Assembly (NCBI GenBank): GCA_030374765.1
Contig: JARGXX010000111.1
Location: 372,001 to 436,000, forward strand
Source: Agarophyton chilense
Lineage: Eukaryota; Rhodophyta; Florideophyceae; Gracilariales; Gracilariaceae
Direction: 5' to 3'
Length of the DNA stretch: 64,000 nucleotides
Below the pieces are notes generated by a model. It was not told where the DNA came from. It saw only the letters and a program-made list of their open reading frames with translations, and ran no database searches. Within the stretch, counting starts at the first letter, position 1. Each line of letters opens with the position of its first letter. A program made the position numbers and the translations under genes. Shown one piece after another: positions 47,300 through 58,599 of this stretch.

Positions 47300-50135
47300 A
47301 ACTCTTTGCGAGTTGGTTTTGAAGATTTTGATTCATACGCCCTTTGGCTTTGATAACCAAACTGCGTCCTGCATGGGTGAAGGTGTCTGCAATAAATACT
47401 TCCCGAAGGAGTTCAGTGCCGAGACCGGCCGCCTTGAGAGCGAGTACTACATCTCTTATCACCTTCGTTCTCCCGAAGATGGCAATGACTCATTGCAGTA
47501 CAGAGTCCATACCGGCCATCAAGTAAGGGTAGTATCGCTGAATAACTCTTAGGTCGTTCCGCACAGCCCTGATCTACTTCGCAAGATGGCATGTCACATG
47601 AATGTTGAGTTGTGCGTCTCTCGAGTCGGAGGAATCAAGTATCTTTTCAAATACGTTTGCAAAGAATCAGAACAAGCCACTATGGAATTTGCAGCAGAAA
47701 ATGGTCGATGCAATGAGTTCAGTGCCTATCAGGACGCTAGATACGCGTCAGCTTCCGAGGCGGAATGGCGGTTGTATTCGTTCAATACTGTGGACGCCCA
47801 ACCACCTGTCGTACGACTCGTCGTTCACTTAGAGCACCCTCATACGGTCTTATTCCGAGAAGACGGGTTAAGGTTTGCTGCAGCTGAATAAAGACCGACT
47901 ACAAAGCTTTGCAAGCGGTTCATGACTAACCAAAAGTGTACTGGTGCCCGTTATATTCGCTACGACGACTTTTCAAAGTACTTTACATGGAGCAGGTCGC
48001 AAAAATGCTGGCTTACAACAGCTTGCTTAGGGCGTCGCTCCGTTCCTCGGTGTCAGGATTCCTCTCCTATAGCTGTTCCAGCCTAGCTTTATGATTTCAA
48101 TCGCGAGGGAGCTCAGGTCATTGGCCATATCTACGCCGTGAATTCCCGTGAAGGGGAGCGATATTTTCTGCGATTGCTCCTCACACAGGTTTCAGGCGCT
48201 ATTTCGTTCGGAAACTTGCGTACTGTACAGGGCGAGGTTTGCGCTACGTTTAGAGATGCATGTCTTAAAATGGGTCTGTTAACAGGTGATAAAGAATAGA
48301 ATCGCACGATTTTCGAGTCCTTCGAGTCTGCTTTTGTGTCTCTTACATATTTATTGGCTACAATCTTGCTATACTGCAACCCATCAGACCTAAGTTCGCT
48401 CTGGAGTGAGCATTTGTCAATGTTTTTGCAAGTTCTTCGCGCCCGAAATAGAGGCATGGGGCGCGCGTTTTCTAAAGATAAATAAACTACTGGGTATGCT
48501 TTTTTTGAGGTCCAAACCGCTCTGCAAAAAAGGAGTGCATCAGCCTCTTTGGAAAATAATGGCCTACCTTTGCCTCCAGCCCAGCTTCCTACACTGGGAA
48601 ATCCTGTGCAATCGGGACAATAGGTCCACAGTGACCTAGAAGAAGCTTTACGCTCTTCTCTTCCATGGTTCAACTCAGATCAAATAAATTTATTCAACAA
48701 GATCGTCGGCACTATTATTCCAGGATTATCGACAGACAGTTTGCAAGGTGATGGGAATACTTAAGGGGATTGCTACTCCACAGATCAGTCCTCACGTATG
48801 TTTTTTGGGCGCACCTGGAGGTACAGGCAAGACAATTCTTTCCAGAGCTATACAAGCAGTTATACAGCTTATAGAAATAAATGTACTCACAGTGGCTACA
48901 TCAGCTGTAGATGCTGTGCTGCTAGATGGAGGTCGCACCGCGCACTCAAATTTAAGATACCCATACGTGTCATGGCTGATAGTACCTGCAACCTCTCCTT
49001 GCAATTTGCAGTGGGCAAAAGAATACAGAACGTGAACTTAATCATATGGAGTGAGATCGTAATGTGTCACCGCATTCGCCTCGAAGCCGTGGAGCGTACT
49101 TTCTGCGATATCATGCGCTCACACACCCAACTTGGAGGCACGTTCATTCTGTACTCAAGGATTTCCCGTCAGATTCTGCCTGTTGTTCGTCGTGGGTCTA
49201 GAGCGCAGATCGTCAATGCTTGCATCAAATCGTCTAGCGTTCTCTCTCATTTTACGAAGATTGATCTCACCCAGAACATTCCATTTACTGCACTTCGTAA
49301 CGACCGTTCAGCTACTGAGCAAGCCTTGCAGTTCCCCGCGTACTTCCTTCAAGTAGAAGAAGGTAGGGTTTCTGGGTTCGTTTCGGGGGATCTTATTCCT
49401 CTCCCGCCCTCAATCCAGTATCATCTTTGCTATCGAAGTATGTGATCTGCAGTATTTGAGGGAATCGCCGACGACTACACGGAACTGTCTTGGATTTTTA
49501 CTACAGTATTTTGGAAGGCAAAAATCAATCGCCTCTCGGAGTTAAACATTTTTATTGAACAGATGATTCCCGGACTCTTTCGAACATATCTCAGCGCTAA
49601 TAAAGTGGAAAATGAAGACCAAAATGCGTTGCAGTACCCCGTGAAGATGTTGAAAACATTCACTGTGGGGGCTACACTTCCTTATAATTATCTCAAGCTG
49701 AATAAAGCATTCATGGTTATGTTGCTGCGAAACTTAAACCCTTCAAAAGAACATGTAAATGGGGCCAGGTACTTAAGTGGAACGAGTGACAAGCATTCCG
49801 CTCTTCTTACGATTAGCTATGAGTGCACTCAAAGTACAGCGTCTTTTCTTGCCGAAAATGCCCTATGGGCCTGGAGACGACACGTTTCCTGTTCCTGGCT
49901 TTACGCGCATGCAGTTTCCAGTAAGGTTTTGCTTGGAATGGACTAACAACAAAGCACAGTAGAAATCTTTTGGTGGCTGAATTGTAGTGGACCTTCGAGA
50001 TAGCTGTTTTTCTCCCAGTCATCTCTATGTCGCTCTCTCAGGTAGTACTAAACCTCCCAACGTCAGAGTATGCGTCGAAAATAGTGATGGAAACATACGT
50101 ACTGTAGGTTTTCCGGACGTCCTGTCCTAAACAGT
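47300..50135 (+). pseudogene. Helitron Rep/helicase relic lacking the 5' part
   Basis: This is a rolling-circle DNA transposon protein. The left end corresponds to the middle of the Rep-helicase: TPFGFDNQTASCMGEGVCNK fits the usual H-G-P-C-G then C-M-x-x-G-x-C region. Then come NVELCVSRVGGIKYLFKYVC and YQDARYASASEAEWRLYSF. The PIF1-like helicase follows: Walker A GAPGGTGKT near 48810, GGRTAHS near 48930, then LIIWSE, RQILPVV, SRAQIVNACIKSS and, toward the end, MLLRNLNPSKEHVNGARYL. The usual Walker B Asp is Ser here (LIIWSE for LIIWDE). The HUH nuclease region is missing. Frames shift near 47560, 47900, 48040, 48970 and 49860, and stops occur, for example near 47551, 47889 and 48298, so it is dead. 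Confidence 0.85.
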
Positions 50136-50605
50136 GTTTGCATGATTAACACTAGAGAACGACTTTGTTTTTCTTTCGCATTGTTCCTTTGCCACTTTAA
50201 GTTTTATGAAAGAGCCGTACTCACCGAATTATTATTTCAAAAGCGAGTTCCGAACTGCAAAAGCTACGAACTACTTTTACAGGTTTTTCTCTACACGTTT
50301 AACCTCTGTAACGCGTGCGGAGCACGCTACGGAGCCACTTGTTTCTAACTTCTAGAGCAACTCGGTCACGGGAGTCTGTCGGTGTGTCGTGAGTGCCTTT
50401 TTTTCTTTCACATAGCATGCTCAAGAGTTCGGAGTCGGTAATTCGGTAATGAATCCTGAAAGATTCTTTAAGGAACAATGTCCGCAGTACTCAATTCTTT
50501 CTGATATGCGGCAGGGCGTAGTGAAAGAGAATTCAAAGACAAGAGAAGGACGTAGAAGATATGGTTGAGATTTTGAAGGGTCCCAAGGAGCGGGAACGAA
50601 TTTAG
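50136..50605. other. no recognised gene
   Basis: Apart from the hairpin I see no feature. It probably includes the 3' end of the Helitron. Confidence 0.4.
50313..50327 (+). other. short perfect hairpin, possible Helitron 3' end
   Basis: GCGTGC, loop GGA, GCACGC. Helitrons end with a short GC-rich hairpin followed by CTRR. A CTAA lies 17 bases on (50345-50348), slightly further than usual, and the next base is C rather than the expected T. The call is weak. Confidence 0.25.
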
Positions 50606-50977
50606 TACCTCTTGTATTCAACTGCTCTTTCTTCAAACGTATTTGAATGCATCATCTGGTCTTTGAAAGGATCCGGAGATGTAGTGAACAGTTGTGTTGA
50701 TGCTATATTTTTGGGTAGTAAGAATAAAACGATAAAATATCATTGCAGAATTGTCACACTCACTTTCTTCGATTCCGTATATGTCTCAAAAGCAAAAATG
50801 CTAAGTTGGAGTTTCAACAAAGATGTAAACTTTTGCGAAAATATTCTTAATTCACCGCATGAGGAGTTCAATGTTGAGCTCAACAAAGTAAGCTTCACAG
50901 ACGAGGACTACTCGATGGCGCTGTCCATATCTTCAGTCCTGTGTTCCGAGGAGGACCGAGATCTGTTCTATATTTAG
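50606..50977 (+). other. unrecognised ORF, about 120 codons
   Basis: An open frame containing FECIIWSLKGSGDVVNSC and then VELNKVSFTDEDYSMALSI. The same frame continues upstream, with KDVEDMVEILKGPKERERI, across one stop just before 50606. It lacks an ATG near its start. A canonical splice donor-like CAGGTAAG sits about 30 bases downstream (51006-51013), with a possible acceptor TTAG near 51050. It could be an exon relic of a host or transposon gene. No domain is recognised. Confidence 0.3.
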
Positions 50978-51294
50978 CAACTTTTCGATATGAATTTGAA
51001 GAATCAGGTAAGCCCTTACTTGAATAGTCGTGGTGGCGCTACCGCTTAGAGTCTTTTCGATGGTGTGCCTCCACTTGAATATAGTGCAAAAAGAAGACCA
51101 ACTGATAATATTTTGGAAGTCTAGTGTTGAAAAATATGTCACGCCAGCCCAAGCTTTGCGGACAAAATGTCAGCCCTTTCGGAACATATATGGAGCAAAA
51201 GAAAGCAACAGACGTGTCTCTATTTTAATGATGTGCTAACGATGGGAGTCTCCTCCATATAACTTGCTTCAAGCTGGATTATCTTTATTCTATC

Positions 51295-51642
51295 TTGATT
51301 TGGTCTTTTTCCAACAGCAAGAGTCCAAAGAACTACGAATCTTCGGTAACCAAGCTTTGCAGAGACAGTCAAAAGCTAAAAAAAAAGACTCGCTCCCTTG
51401 AAAGGAGAGTGGCACTGCTTGTCAATGCTCCGCAATATTTTCGCAATAATTTGGTTTGGTTCGTTCATAAGCAAGGTTTCTCCAATTATTCTATTGTAGA
51501 AATTACCGTAGAGCTTAATAAGGCCAAAAAATTATCATCTACGTCACTCTCCAACTCTCTGGATGGCAAGGAACGTTCTATTAACTCCTTGGTTTTGAGC
51601 CGCATTGCTCCCAGAACGTTGGACATGAGCAGAGAAGTTTAA
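51295..51642 (+). other. unrecognised ORF with a basic coiled segment
   Basis: The frame contains KLCRDSQKLKKKTRSLERRV, a likely basic helix, followed by neutral sequence to MSREV. It has no close ATG and no known domain. It may belong with the ORF at 50606-50977, in the same direction, as parts of one decayed gene. Confidence 0.25.
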
Positions 51643-52524
51643 AATTCGAATTTGCTGTTCTATTCAAGGATTTCTTTTTCTATTTCTGAATAACTGTCTG
51701 GAAACGATTTAAGGATTCCATCTGTTGGTGTAAAGTGGTAATGTCTCTCTACTGCAAGGGTAGTTATACCTCGTAGGTATTTCAGTGCTGTTGGGACTAA
51801 TTCAGACAGAAACTTTGAGAATACAAACATTCTTACCAAGCTAAGCTTTTAATCACACCTAGATAACTCCCAATTTTCATTGATTTGTTTGTGGTGGATC
51901 TCGACCATTCTTTAAAGTAATGAGGAAACTACTAAGCTTCTTTCAATTCGACTCTTCGGGAAGCGATTTATATTATATATGAACTTTTCTGCACGTGTGG
52001 ATGAATGGTTAGATGAATTCGGAGTCAAACCTTGTAACCTCCAAACTTCTTTTGGTATACCCTCGTTTCCAAAAAGCTTAGAAAATCATGGCGATACAAC
52101 CGCCTTTTCGGTCATTCGTTTTGTGTGCACACGAGTTCTGGAGAACATATCTTGGTGAGAGGATGCAGCGAATGCAGGGTTCATAATATATCATCTTGGA
52201 GTTCTCCTGGTCAAGTAAATAGGAAGACTTTTTGAGGATAAAGCAATCACAAAAAATGTACTGCAATTCATCTCGCATAAAGTGATGACATTGAATACAA
52301 TGGGCCAACAATTTTGTGAAAAAAGTGGATCTCAGTAGTTATTCATATTAATTCTGCATCTGTTGAAGTGGGACACATTTTCGAATTCTTGAAGCATTTG
52401 AGTTTTAAACAGAACAGCCAAGGAAAAGAAACTACAATAATTGTGAAGAAGAATGGACAAGTTGGAGCCCGGAGCACTAAGAAATGATCAACACAAATCT
52501 TGATCAGAAGCTCTCGTCTTCGAA
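51643..52524. other. no recognised gene
   Basis: AT-rich sequence with short ORFs only. Nothing recognised. Confidence 0.4.
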
Positions 52525-53133
52525 ATGACTGAAGCAAAAGAAAACGCCGGAAAAGTACGATGCCACGTTAGAAAGCCTGATCTTCATACCAAGAAGCAAA
52601 AATCCAGGAAACTTCTGTCAAAATTTCGGGAAACTGTGAACTGTGCCGATTTGTTGGATCGGGAAAAAAATTTGGATTTTGCTGTTCTCTTTAGGACGAG
52701 ATTGGTAGACAAAAAATGGGAGCCAATATTTGTTAGCATGTTTTGGCAAAGCACTTATAAAAGGCTGAAAGATTGGCGACGATTATGGAAATGGATGTAT
52801 TTGAATCTGCATCTTCAGAATGTACAATTTCCAAGAATAAAACGGAATGTGGCACCGATGAAAGTCTATCATCCAAATTAGTGGTTATCTACTCCGATCC
52901 AGGTCTGAAGAAGTCGTTCACACCTGCAAGAAATGACAATGCTCTTTGAGGCTCGTCAAAAACGACAGAAGAAAACGTTTATCACACTCTACACATTTAA
53001 AAAGTATCCAATTGATGATTTGGAGGTTAAATCTTTTGTCGAGATGTTTTCGAATCTAAACTTGAAACGGAATCCAGGGTTTGTTCAAGAAATATCTAAT
53101 TCTGCAATTATGACAGTCTTGTTTGAGTCATAG
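52525..53133 (+). other. unrecognised Lys/Arg-rich coding relic
   Basis: It starts at an ATG with MTEAKENAGKVRCHVRKPDL and runs 118 codons, Lys-, Arg- and Trp-rich (KDWRRLWKWMYLNLHLQNVQ). A second stretch (52933-53133, KKYPIDDLEVKSFVEMFSNL) follows in a different frame, so at least one frame change and two stops separate them. No family is recognised. It ends at the edge of the copia-2 LTR. Confidence 0.25.
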
Positions 53134-53304
53134 CTGATCTGATGCTCCTTCTTTCTGTGAAAGAGAGTTGGCTCTCTTTATACGATTTGGTGGCATGGTA
53201 AAATCATGGGAAAACCCTCATCAAGACATATTGGCAAATTCTGCAGGGAGGTCAAACACAGAATTCAGACACCACATCAATTCAAAATGTATTATACGTT
53301 AACG
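53124..53304 (-). repeat. 3' LTR of copia-2
   Basis: About 181 bp, similar to the reverse complement of 57175-57356. Shared stretches include GTGTCTGAATTCTG, AATATGTC and GATCAGCT. The outer end reads GACTCA in the element's orientation. The inner edge is placed at the start of the GTTAACRTA motif and is uncertain by some bases. Confidence 0.7.
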
Positions 53305-56300
53305 TAAACAAATTCAAGAAACTGTTTTCGCTACCCTCTCGTGAGAACTATATTGCAGATTGCACATCTCTTATTTCCCCTCCTTTCAAAATGCTAGCAA
53401 CTGTCACTGTGAGACCAAATTTCTTCTTCACTTCTTGAGGCTTTTTGTGCCAGAGACTTGGTCAGGTTGTCAGCAATCATATCTCTGGATGAGCAGTGTT
53501 CGAGTTGAATCTCCTTACGAATAGCAGCTTCTCCGGGAAAATAGTTCCGTATTTCAACTTGCTTCGCTTTTCTTTCTACAGCTACCCAGCGTAGGACTCC
53601 GGTCTTGTCTTCTAAAATTGTATTTCGAATGTTCGCTTTATGATATAAAGTTCTTTCAAAAGAGTTCTGGCCCAACAAACCTGTTTGACACAATCGGAGA
53701 GCACAAATATTTCCGCCTCTCTTGTGATCATGGCGAATCACTTTTACTTCAGAGTCTCCCTAGTTACTTGAGTCCCGTGAAACATAATGCAGAAGTCTGA
53801 GGTCGACTTTCTGTCTGTATCTCATCCAGCCCAGTCAGAGTCTACAAATGCAGTTTACAACGATACTTCATTGCTGTATGGGGTACGAAATTGGAGTTCA
53901 ATACTCAATATACCTTTCAGATACCTCAATATCTTCTTCACTGACTTTCAATGCGCTACTTTTGGACATTTTTGTGCCCTTGCTAGGATATTCACTGCAA
54001 AACAAATGTCAGGTCTCATTTTACCTGCCAATTAGAGCACAGCTCCGATAGATCCTTGGTACAAAGAGACAAAGCGAAATTGTTTTGCAATCGTAAGGCT
54101 TCTAGAGAACGTATTAGAGCACATTGAGGTTCCGGATGAATTTGATTCCACCACAAAATATCACTCCACCATACGGTTGTCGAAAGCGTGTCGGTGCAGC
54201 ACTACGTTTTCTTCTCTTTTCTCCATGCGAGTACCAAGAAAGCTACTATTATTTCTCGATATCTTCACTTTAAAGAAGTTTTTGAGAACATTCTTGACTT
54301 TTCTCATACTTGCATAGTCACTTTTAATCAAAAGCATGTCACTGACATACTAAACCAGCCAAATGATGGACAGTCCATATTGTATCTGCAGAAAGCATTC
54401 AGAAGACATGAGACATGAGACATTTGAATCCCAAACATAGTATCTTAGAATGGAATAGTTTCCCTCGGATATAGTTTAATTGTTTCAGACGGTATATTGA
54501 CCGCTTCAGATTCATTGCTTAATCTTCGCCAAGCGCAAAATTCAATCCCTTTGGAGGGGACCTGTACAAATCTTCCCTGTTATCCATCGAACCGTTCTAC
54601 AATGCAGATTTGACATCCAGGTGTTCAAATTCGTAGCCTCTCGCTTGGGCGAAGGACACTGCAAATCGAACGGTTTCAAAGTTCACAACCGGAGAGACCA
54701 CATTAAGTAAGTTCTGTTTCTGACAATCTTTGGCAACCAGACTCTCTTTAGACCGAGATATGGAGCCATCTCTATTCATTTTTGTCGCGAAAACAAATTT
54801 CGAATCAATTACAAGCATTCGTGAGGGCACCTTGGAAACAATACATGTTCCAACCTTTTCCAATGTTGATAATTCTCTTATGAACAACATCCAGGCTTCA
54901 TTTTTTTCTGACGATAGAGCTTGTTTCACTGTTTTCGGAGTAAAAAACACACTTCAATTTACACTTATAAAACCACTTTCAAAAGCGTTTAAGTATCTGC
55001 TTAGGGCATTCTTTTCTTTGCTGGAGTACCCGTGTTCGAGGTAATGTGTAAGAATTTCTTCAATGCTTGAGATTATTGAGTCATTTGATGTAGACCACGT
55101 ATCTTCTCTTTTCGCTTGTACCAAAGAAGATGCTTCTCCTGTTGCTGCCGTTATTCAGAATTCATATTATCCTGCTTGGAAAACAACGCACCACTACATC
55201 CGTTGCTGGACTGAGCTTCTCTTTCCTCATCTGCGCCATTGAGTTCCTCATCAAGGTCAACTGTCAAATCTTTAACCCCTACTGCCCCTTACAATTCTTG
55301 TGCCTTGGTTTAGCATTCTGTTCGGAAGATGATGCGCCCAGGAAAGGTTGATTCATTGGTCTGTAGATGTCTGATAAATGATTTGGAGTGGGAATGGATA
55401 TCATAGACCCGGTCGCTCCTGTTAGATAACCAACGCAATAGGGTCGCTCTTCTCGCTTCCTTTTCAAGCTTCTTATGTTGTGGAACGTAATCCCATGCTT
55501 TGCATCAAAAAATGCAAATGTGACCTACATGAGTAGGATGGCTTTCCAGTATGTCTTTGCAGGTACTCATATCCATAAGCCACTTGGCTCTTACCTGTCT
55601 TCCAGTCCAAACCTTCTGGGATAAGCCTGCATGGAGCAGCATTGATCGTACCATCTCCATAGCTGTTCTGTTGAATCTTTCGGCTACCCCATTCTGTTGT
55701 GTGGTTTCAGAAGCCATGCTGTTGCATTTTATTCGCTTTTCTAATAGTTGCTTCTTCAAAGCAACATACCCAGGGCTGCCTTCCGAATACATTGATTTCA
55801 CCTTTGTGTCATACTTCCCCTCAAAGTTCAGTTGGAAACATTAAAATTGGAATATTCTTTCTTTGGTGATTTTCAATGGCCTAACGTTTTTATATCTTGA
55901 CCGTTTATCTATAAATGACATAAATAATCGGTTTCAACTCAAAAGCTTTGTGCTAATCGGTCCACAGATATCCGTGTAGAATACTTCTCCGATGCCAGCC
56001 TCATGTCCACGCTCGCTGCGAAGGTGGAATCTGGGCATTAAACCCTCCTTTAAAAAAATACAAGGGGGCTTGTGTTCTGGAGTCAAACTGAGGGTAACTT
56101 TAACTACCAGATTATACCTTGCCATTTTCTTAAACGACTGCTTTCAAATATGGCCGTAGATTTCGTGCCATTCATTTATTGCCCGTGATTCTTCTATTTC
56201 TGTTATGTAGACCGTGTCTCTCGATGGACTTCCGTAAAGTTCAAACATACCACCACCCGGTTTGGAGGTGATGCCAGCATTCTCACTAGAAATTGTGCAG

Positions 56301-56640
56301 CTACAGTGTTGAAAAGTTTTTTTTTTCCATTCTTTCATCAGTTTGGAACACAAGACGAGATTAAAGTCGAGCTTCTTGACAAATAGTACGTCCTTCAATC
56401 ACAATACTATGTCTTATCCTTGTTCAATACAAAGATGGCAGAGAGCACTTCCCAGTGTTCAACAATGACAGGACTCCCGCAGATTCTGACTAATATTTCA
56501 TTCCCAACCATTGGAGTACTCACGTTTGAGTCAATTACGAATGCGAATGGCAGTCCATCCGCGCCTCTTGCTGTCGAAGTATTGAGTATAAAATAGTTTC
56601 TTGTTACTGGGGTTTCAGAATCGTTTCCATTCCCTCAGCA
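53124..56640 (-). mobile_element. Ty1/copia relic (copia-2)
   Basis: Minus strand, in copia order from right to left. A protease-like scrap lies near 56550 and the pre-integrase region near 56400-56144. Integrase is at about 56125-55505, with TTQQNGVAERFNRTAMEMVR, and RT at about 54950-54597, with VNFETVRFAVSFAQARGYEF and EHLDVKSAL. RNase H is at about 53741-53394, with EHCSSRDMIADNLTKSL. Its 3' LTR lies at 53124-53304. The 5' LTR is not seen, and the 5' side stops against copia-3. It is a fossil with many breaks. Confidence 0.82.
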
Positions 56641-56644
56641 TTCT

Positions 56645-57356
56645 CTGTTATCGAGCAGAAGACGATACAGACAGAAAGCCAACCTCAGAATTGTGCCTAA
56701 TGGTTCAAGGGACTCCCTAATTTCGAAGGTTTTGAAACAAAACTCATTTGCAATATATACGACGATGGCTGAGTATATGGCGCTTTCTGAATGTGTGAAA
56801 AAGTTTTATAGGTCAAGAACTGTTTTAATAGAACTTGGTATCATCTTAACGAATATTCGAACTACGATTATTGAAGACAATACCTGAGTTCAACACTGAT
56901 TCTGTGAAGAATGAAACGGGAAGCATGTTCAAATACGGTACCATTTCTACCTAGAAGCTGTATTCGCAACAACGTCATACTTGAACACTGCTCATCGCGG
57001 CAGGTGATTGCTGAAATCCTGAAAACGCTTCCGGCAGAATACTGGGATCATGAACTCAAGAAGAAAATTGTCTCGCAGTGGGTAGCCTCTTGCAGGGAGA
57101 GGTTTTTGGAGATGTGAAATCTGAAATTCAATTCCCACAAGAGGTTAACCAAAGTAGATGCTCGAACTTGTTTATGTTAACATAGAATAAATTAGTTATT
57201 GATATGGTGTCTGAATTCTGGGTCGTAGCTTCCTGTAAATTTTGGTAATATGTCGTGCTGAGGTTTTCAGCAGGGGTTCACCACGCCACAAACTCGTAAA
57301 AAGAGGGTCAAATCTGTCCCAGAGCGAGAGAGAGAATGAGATCAGCTGTGATTCTA
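56645..57356 (+). mobile_element. Ty1/copia relic (copia-3), RNase H end only
   Basis: The plus strand shows the end of copia RNase H: TDRKPTSELCLMVQGT, then TMAEYMALSECVKKF, TTIIEDNT and LEHCSSRQVIAEILKTL. The 3' LTR follows at 57175-57356. It is of the same family as copia-2 but points the opposite way. It is a fossil. Confidence 0.78.
57175..57356 (+). repeat. 3' LTR of copia-3
   Basis: About 182 bp, homologous in inverse orientation to 53124-53304. It starts at TGTTAACATA and ends near GATTCTA. Confidence 0.7.
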
Positions 57357-57364
57357 ACCATACC

Positions 57365-57640
57365 CATGATGGCGAGCTACATCGCTGCTTTTGGACACAC
57401 AGCCCATCGAGAAAACATTTTTGTCCAAACTTACTTTTGTCTTGAGATGTGATCTATGAGAAAGTGGAAGGCAATTAATTTGATTGCCCAGCGGAGAAGC
57501 TTGTTATCAATGTACCGGGCAACACTACTGTTTTTTAGATAGACATTGTAGTTGTAGACCAAGTTTGCGTGGTGCGTGTACATAAACTTTCCCTTTCCGG
57601 CGGTGAGAATGTTCATTTGGCAGATTGGTTGTAAGATTGC
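57365..57640 (-). pseudogene. gypsy RNase H scrap, oomycete-like type
   Basis: On the minus strand, YTHHANLVYNYNVYLKNSSV and ARYIDNKLLRWAIKLIAFHF fit the C-terminal part of a gypsy RNase H, normally T-D-H-x-N-L followed by K-L-x-R-W-x-x-x-L. Versions with this spacing are ones I associate with oomycete elements. It is isolated, with no LTR, and is a fossil. Confidence 0.55.
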
Positions 57641-57769
57641 AAAACCCTAGATATCCTGTACGCTCCAGCGTTCAATTCTTCGACAAGGTTGTGAAACAGT
57701 TCGAAGAGGGGGGAGAAGTTCGGGAAATAAGTTCACATCCAGTTCGCTGAACATATCAGCTGTTCAATT

Positions 57770-58490
57770 TTATTTCTCATATTTGGTTTCTGCATATTCA
57801 ACAGCATTGAGATTACGCGGGGTGGTTTTCTCTGATATAATTTTGGCGCAGAATTCTTCCTCTAAGCAAGAGAATGTAGAGGTTATCGCATGAATATTAA
57901 AAGCAATATTTCTGCCGAAAACGAAGAACGCCCTTACATAAATAAAAAACTCTTTTGCAGTCTCTCCAGAAGAATCATGCGTAATTCTTTCGAGAATTTT
58001 TAGAGTATAGTCAGGTTGCAGTGCAGGACGTGGGCTTCGAGTTTGGGAAATGTACACAGAGGGCTGCTCCGTACTATGATCATGAGGACAAGAGGGTGTT
58101 GAGCTCTCATCGCGTGCAAATCTCACAACCTCTACGAATCTAAAATGAAACGTTTTTTTTAATGTTTCTTGGCTAACAAAGATGATATTGAATGCAATTC
58201 CCACTTGTATGGAAAAAATGAAGCCCTCAGTACGACTAAGCGGTTTATTTCAATGCATGGTTGGACATAGCGCCACTCTTTTTACCCGCAAACCTTGCTA
58301 TCTGTTCTCCACTCCAGGAACCACCTTTGGTGTGATCACGCTCACTTGATGCGTCAAGTGTACGCGTCAAGCCATCAAAGAAAGGAACAACTACTTCGGA
58401 TATAGACATGATACAATGCACTCGGGTATTCGTCACTATAAACCATACTATTTGACGTGAAACACCAAGCGTTGACATATGCTTGCTCAT
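57770..58490 (-). other. two unrecognised ORFs
   Basis: 58490-58245 (81 codons, SISEVVVPFFDGLTRTLDAS, then GGSWSGEQIARFAG) and 58204-57770 (144 codons, LQPDYTLKILERITHDSSGE, then EFFIYVRAFFVFGRNIAFNI). They lie in the same direction just downstream of the CACTA relic, so they may be parts of that transposon. No domain is recognised. Confidence 0.3.
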
Positions 58491-58599
58491 TTAGGACCGT
58501 TTTGGCGCGCTCCTCCTATTTTTTAGGCGCTAATGGCCTCTTACATGTTGTATGACCCTCAGTCTTTTGTTAACCTCGTCAATAGACAGTTTTGAAGGT

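Noticed and set aside
57770-58204. Retroviral envelope or gag for the 144-codon ORF
   Set aside because: There is no signal peptide, no transmembrane segment in a suitable place and no zinc knuckle. I left it unassigned.
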